A program made the position numbers and the translations under genes. Below are positions 60,637 to 64,000 of a stretch of 64,000 nt of DNA, piece after piece (position 1 is the stretch's first letter; every line of letters starts with the position of its first letter). The DNA is from Oscillospiraceae bacterium (lineage in GTDB: Bacteria; Bacillota; Clostridia; Oscillospirales; Oscillospiraceae), in assembly GCA_020025425.1 (NCBI GenBank), contig JAHHSD010000005.1, forward strand, positions 1 to 64,000, given 5' to 3'. Under the pieces are notes generated by a model. That model did not search any database. It worked only from the letters and a program-made list of their open reading frames with translations, and was not told where the DNA came from.

Positions 60637-62373
60637 ATGATGATCAACAAGCGGCTGATCGGCACAGTCAGGGAGAGTAAGACCTACATCGTCTGGAATG
60701 TCCTGTTCCAGTGGTTCTCCCTCCTGGCCAACATTGTTCTGATGGGCACGCTTACCTACTTTTTGGCCTCCCTGGCTGCCGGGCATACCACCCCGAAGCT
60801 ATGGGGAACTGCCCTGCTGATTGCAGTTCTGGCTGTTGTGGTTCGCTTCCTATGTACCATCGCCTCCTCCCGTATGAGCTATCTGTCGGGCAAAGCGGTG
60901 AAGATCACCCTGCGGCAGATGATTTACGAAAAACTGCTCCGGCTGGGCAGCTCCTACAACGAGAAGGTCCAGACCTCCGAGGTGGTCCAGGTGGCCGTGG
61001 AGGGCGTCAACCAGCTGGAGACCTACTTCGGCGCCTATCTGCCCCAGTTCTTCTACTCCATGCTGGCCCCCCTCACCCTCTTTGTGGTGCTGAGCTTTGT
61101 GAACCTGCCCTCCGCTCTGGTGCTGCTGGTCTGTGTGCCCATGATTCCCATCTCCATCGCCGCAGTGCAGACCTGGGCCAAAAAACTGCTCAGCAAGTAC
61201 TGGGACCAGTACACCGGCCTAGGCGACACCTTCCTGGAAAACCTCCAGGGCCTGACCACCCTGAAAATCTACCAGGCCGACGAGCAGAAGCATCAGGCCA
61301 TGAATGAGGAGGCCGAGCGTTTCCGCAAGATCACCATGAAGGTGCTGACCATGCAGCTCAACTCCATCACCATCATGGACCTGGTGGCCTACGGCGGCGC
61401 CGCCCTGGGCGTCATCATGGCCGTGACCCAGCTGAACAAGGGCCGCGTGGATCTGGCCGGATGCCTGCTTATTATCCTGCTGTCGGCGGACTTTTTCATT
61501 CCCATGCGGATGCTGGGCAGCTTTTTCCACATCGCCATGAACGGCATGGCGGCCTCTGACAAGATTTTCAACCTCCTGGATCTGCCCGAGGAGGGGGACC
61601 GCCCCCTGTCTCTGGGCCAGGACTGCTCCGTGGCGGTGCGGGACCTGCGTTTCTCCTACGACGGACAGCGGGAGATCCTCCACGGCCTGGATCTGGACCT
61701 CCCCATGGGCGGCTTCACCGCCATCGTGGGCGAGAGCGGCTGCGGCAAATCCACCCTGGCCGGCCTGCTGATGGGCCGCAACAAGGGCTACACCGGCAGC
61801 ATCACCGTGGGAGGTCTGGACCTGGAAAAAATCTCTGAGCAGAGCCTGATGGAGCACTTCACCTATGTCAGCCACCAGAGCTATCTGTTCAAAGGCACAG
61901 TGCGGGACAACCTGCTCATGGGCAATCCCAGCGCCGACGACGCGGCCATGAACGCCGTGCTGAAGCAGGTCAAGCTCTTCGACTTCCTGGCCGGGGAGCA
62001 GGGCCTGGACACCCAGCTGAGCGAAAAGGCCTCCAATCTGTCCGGCGGCCAGTGCCAGCGGCTGGCTCTGGCCCGGGCCATCCTCCACGACAGCCCGGTC
62101 TACCTCTTTGATGAGGCCACCTCCAACATCGACGTGGAGAGTGAGAACGACATCATGGACCAGATCTACGACCTGGCCAAAACCAAAACTGTGCTCCTGA
62201 TCTCCCACCGGCTGGCCAATGTGGTGCGGGCCGACCACATCTATGTGCTGGACCAGGGGGCACTGGCGGAGCAGGGCACCCATTCCCAGCTGCTGGAGCG
62301 CGGCGGGGTGTACAGCCGGCTCTGGAACACCCAGCAGGAGCTGGAAACCTATGTGAAGGAGGACCGGACATGA
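60637..62373 (+). CDS. ABC exporter half-transporter (permease-ATPase), first subunit
   Basis: Type I exporter subunit of 578 residues: six-helix membrane domain (about 15-310) and ATPase with Walker A GESGCGKST (about 365), signature LSGGQCQRLALARAI and Walker B VYLFDEATSNID. The membrane domain (DFFIPMRMLGSFFHIAMNG) resembles the CydD/CydC branch as well as drug exporters. Start at ATG 60637 with a weak GGAG; upstream GTG at 60610 possible. The stop overlaps the next ABC gene by four bases, so the two form a heterodimer. Substrate unknown; an efflux role is suggested by the repressor-type sites at the promoter. Confidence 0.88.
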   Translation: MMINKRLIGTVRESKTYIVWNVLFQWFSLLANIVLMGTLTYFLASLAAGHTTPKLWGTALLIAVLAVVVRFLCTIASSRMSYLSGKAVKITLRQMIYEKLLRLGSSYNEKVQTSEVVQVAVEGVNQLETYFGAYLPQFFYSMLAPLTLFVVLSFVNLPSALVLLVCVPMIPISIAAVQTWAKKLLSKYWDQYTGLGDTFLENLQGLTTLKIYQADEQKHQAMNEEAERFRKITMKVLTMQLNSITIMDLVAYGGAALGVIMAVTQLNKGRVDLAGCLLIILLSADFFIPMRMLGSFFHIAMNGMAASDKIFNLLDLPEEGDRPLSLGQDCSVAVRDLRFSYDGQREILHGLDLDLPMGGFTAIVGESGCGKSTLAGLLMGRNKGYTGSITVGGLDLEKISEQSLMEHFTYVSHQSYLFKGTVRDNLLMGNPSADDAAMNAVLKQVKLFDFLAGEQGLDTQLSEKASNLSGGQCQRLALARAILHDSPVYLFDEATSNIDVESENDIMDQIYDLAKTKTVLLISHRLANVVRADHIYVLDQGALAEQGTHSQLLERGGVYSRLWNTQQELETYVKEDRT

Positions 62374-64000
62374 GACGTTCTGGACTGACTGTAATGGCAA
62401 GGCTGGTCGGGCTGGTCAAGCCTCTGACCGGATATATGCTCCTGGCCATCCTGATGGGCGTGCTGGGCAACCTCTGCGCCACCTTCATCACCGTGCTGGG
62501 GGGCTACGCGGTGACCGGATTTCTGGGTTTTCCCCTTCCCCTCCCCCTCAAGGCGCTGTTCGCCGTTCTGATCCTGTTCGCCGTGGCCCGGGGACTGCTC
62601 CGGTACGGGGAGCAGGCCTGCAACCACTTCATCGCCTTTAAGCTGCTGGCCCTGATCCGGGACAAGGTCTTTGCGGCCCTGCGCCGCCTGGCCCCCGCCA
62701 AGCTGGATGGCCGGGATAAGGGCGATCTGATCGCGGTCATCACCTCCGACATCGAGCTGCTGGAGGTCTTTTATGCCCACACCATCTCCCCCATCGTGAT
62801 CGCCACCCTCTTTTCCCTGATCATGTGCGCCCTGATCAGCTCCTACCACTGGGCCCTGGGACTGATCGCCCTGATCGCCTACCTGACCGTAGGCATGGTG
62901 CTTCCCATCCTCATCTCCAAGGCCAGCGGCGACAAGGGTCTGGCCTTCCGCAAGAAGTCCGGCGAGCTCAGCGGCTTTGTGCTGGACAGCCTGCGCGGTC
63001 TGAGTGAGACCATCCAGTACAACCAGGGCGGCCAGCGTCTGGACGAGATGACCCGGATGAGCCGGGAGCTGGCTGAGGACGACGAGCTGCTCAAACGGAA
63101 GGCCGGCACCGGCAGCGCGGCGGTGGGCGCCATCCTCATCGGCTTCGATCTGGTGATGCTCTTCGGCTCCGCTCTGCTGTACGCCAAGGGCCTGGTGGCC
63201 TTCGACGGTGTGCTGATCCCCACCATCGCTCTGATGAGCTCCTTCGGTCCCACCGTCTCCCTGGCCAACCTGGGCGGGACCTTGCAGTACACCTTTGCCG
63301 CCGGCAACCGGGTGCTGGACATTCTGGAGGAGCACCCCGTGGTCCACGACGTGGTGGGCGAGGACCCCATCTCCTTCGAGGGCGCTGCCACCGAGCACCT
63401 GTCCTTCGCCTACGGGGACCAGGATATCCTGAAGGACCTGACCCTCACCATCCCCAAGGGCAAGGTCACCGGCATTGTGGGCCGCAGCGGAAGCGGCAAA
63501 TCCACCCTGCTCAAGCTGCTCATGCGCTTCTGGGAGGCGGACAGCGGCAAGGTCCTGGTGTCCGACCGGGACGTCAACCACATCAATACAGAGGATCTGC
63601 GGACCATGGAGAGCTTTATGACCCAGGAGACCCACCTTTTCAAGGACACCATCCTCAACAATCTGCTCCTGGCCAAGCCGGACGCCACCCGGGCCGAGGT
63701 GGAGCTGGCCTGTCAAAAGGCCTCGGTCCACGACTTCATCATGGGCCTGCCCAAGGGCTACGACACCGACGTGGGCGAGCTGGGCGACACCCTCTCCGGC
63801 GGTGAGCGCCAGCGCCTGGGCCTGGCCCGGGCCTTCCTCCACGACTCCCCCCTCCTCCTCCTGGACGAGCCCACCAGCAATCTGGACAGCCTGAATGAGG
63901 CCGTCATCCTCCGCTCCCTCCATCAGGAACACGGGGACAAGACCGTGGTGCTGGTCTCCCACCGGCGCTCCACCATGGGGATCGCCGACCAGGTGTATTC
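62370..64000 (+). CDS. ABC exporter half-transporter, second subunit (partial at right edge)
   Basis: Starts with ATGA overlap on the previous gene (MRRSGLTVMARLVGLVKPL) and remains open to the end of the window, 543 residues. Six membrane helices are followed by an ATPase domain with Walker A GRSGSGKST (about 371-379), signature LSGGERQRLGLARAF, Walker B LLLLDEPTSNLD and switch His in VLVSHRRST. Unlike the first subunit, its Walker B is followed by the usual DEPTSNLD. Only the last few dozen residues are missing. Partner of the preceding subunit. Confidence 0.9.
   Translation, partial: MRRSGLTVMARLVGLVKPLTGYMLLAILMGVLGNLCATFITVLGGYAVTGFLGFPLPLPLKALFAVLILFAVARGLLRYGEQACNHFIAFKLLALIRDKVFAALRRLAPAKLDGRDKGDLIAVITSDIELLEVFYAHTISPIVIATLFSLIMCALISSYHWALGLIALIAYLTVGMVLPILISKASGDKGLAFRKKSGELSGFVLDSLRGLSETIQYNQGGQRLDEMTRMSRELAEDDELLKRKAGTGSAAVGAILIGFDLVMLFGSALLYAKGLVAFDGVLIPTIALMSSFGPTVSLANLGGTLQYTFAAGNRVLDILEEHPVVHDVVGEDPISFEGAATEHLSFAYGDQDILKDLTLTIPKGKVTGIVGRSGSGKSTLLKLLMRFWEADSGKVLVSDRDVNHINTEDLRTMESFMTQETHLFKDTILNNLLLAKPDATRAEVELACQKASVHDFIMGLPKGYDTDVGELGDTLSGGERQRLGLARAFLHDSPLLLLDEPTSNLDSLNEAVILRSLHQEHGDKTVVLVSHRRSTMGIADQVY

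Overview
The window is about 64 kb of GC-rich chromosome (AT-rich only in intergenic gaps) packed with short operons on both strands. The content points to a gut Firmicute of the class Clostridia, most likely an Oscillospiraceae (Flavonifractor/Lawsonibacter-like) member. The reasons are the dgt-like/dnaG/rpoD operon, a BceRS-BceAB module, YtrA-type GntR regulation, SLH-domain surface anchoring, strong AAGGAGG ribosome-binding sites and sigma-A promoters of the TTGACA-N17-TATAAT type. This placement is inference; no rRNA is present. No tRNA, rRNA, CRISPR array, transposase or phage gene was seen.

Layout. 1-5.4 kb: end of a kdp potassium-pump operon (kdpB fragment, kdpC) and kdpDE. 5.5-10 kb: zinc-ribbon protein, a GntR-controlled ABC-2 transporter with a very clear operator/promoter, and an ECF sigma factor with its zf-HC2 anti-sigma-like partner. 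10-15.1 kb: BceAB-like transporter plus a lipoprotein, preceded by a BceRS-like two-component system. 15.2-25.3 kb: MATE exporter, macrodomain hydrolase, TetR regulator, small membrane protein, radical SAM protein, inositol-phosphatase family enzyme, BrnQ carrier, PepD dipeptidase, a PqqD-fold protein. 25.4-36.4 kb: OPT oligopeptide transporter, a NahK-like sugar kinase paralogue, hydrolase, amino-acid permease, glycerophosphodiesterase, PepF with a 54-residue companion gene, second MATE exporter. 36.5-42.2 kb: dgt-like, dnaG, rpoD and, directly behind, a class II galT.

42.3-57.6 kb is the most coherent block: a salvage system for host glycans built on beta-1,3-linked galactosyl-N-acetylhexosamine (galacto-N-biose of mucin cores, lacto-N-biose of milk and mucosal glycans). 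A secreted, SLH-anchored GH33 sialidase would uncap glycans. A CUT1 ABC importer (lipoprotein plus two permeases, no ATPase in the window) would import the released disaccharide. A GH112 phosphorylase (lnpA type) would split it to galactose-1-phosphate and GlcNAc/GalNAc. NahK (lnpB type) phosphorylates the amino sugar, a nucleotidyltransferase lies next to it, and GalT plus GalE convert galactose-1-phosphate to UDP-glucose. Two overlapping AraC-family genes sit between the two arms and probably control them. The parts belong to known families; their arrangement as an almost complete pathway with a surface sialidase is the main interest.

57.8-64 kb: an MBOAT O-acyltransferase with an AlgJ/DltD-like SGNH partner (probable extracellular O-acylation), then a heterodimeric exporter ABC pair whose promoter is followed by two copies of a GTTAG-N6-CTAAC palindrome. 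The second ABC gene runs off the right edge.
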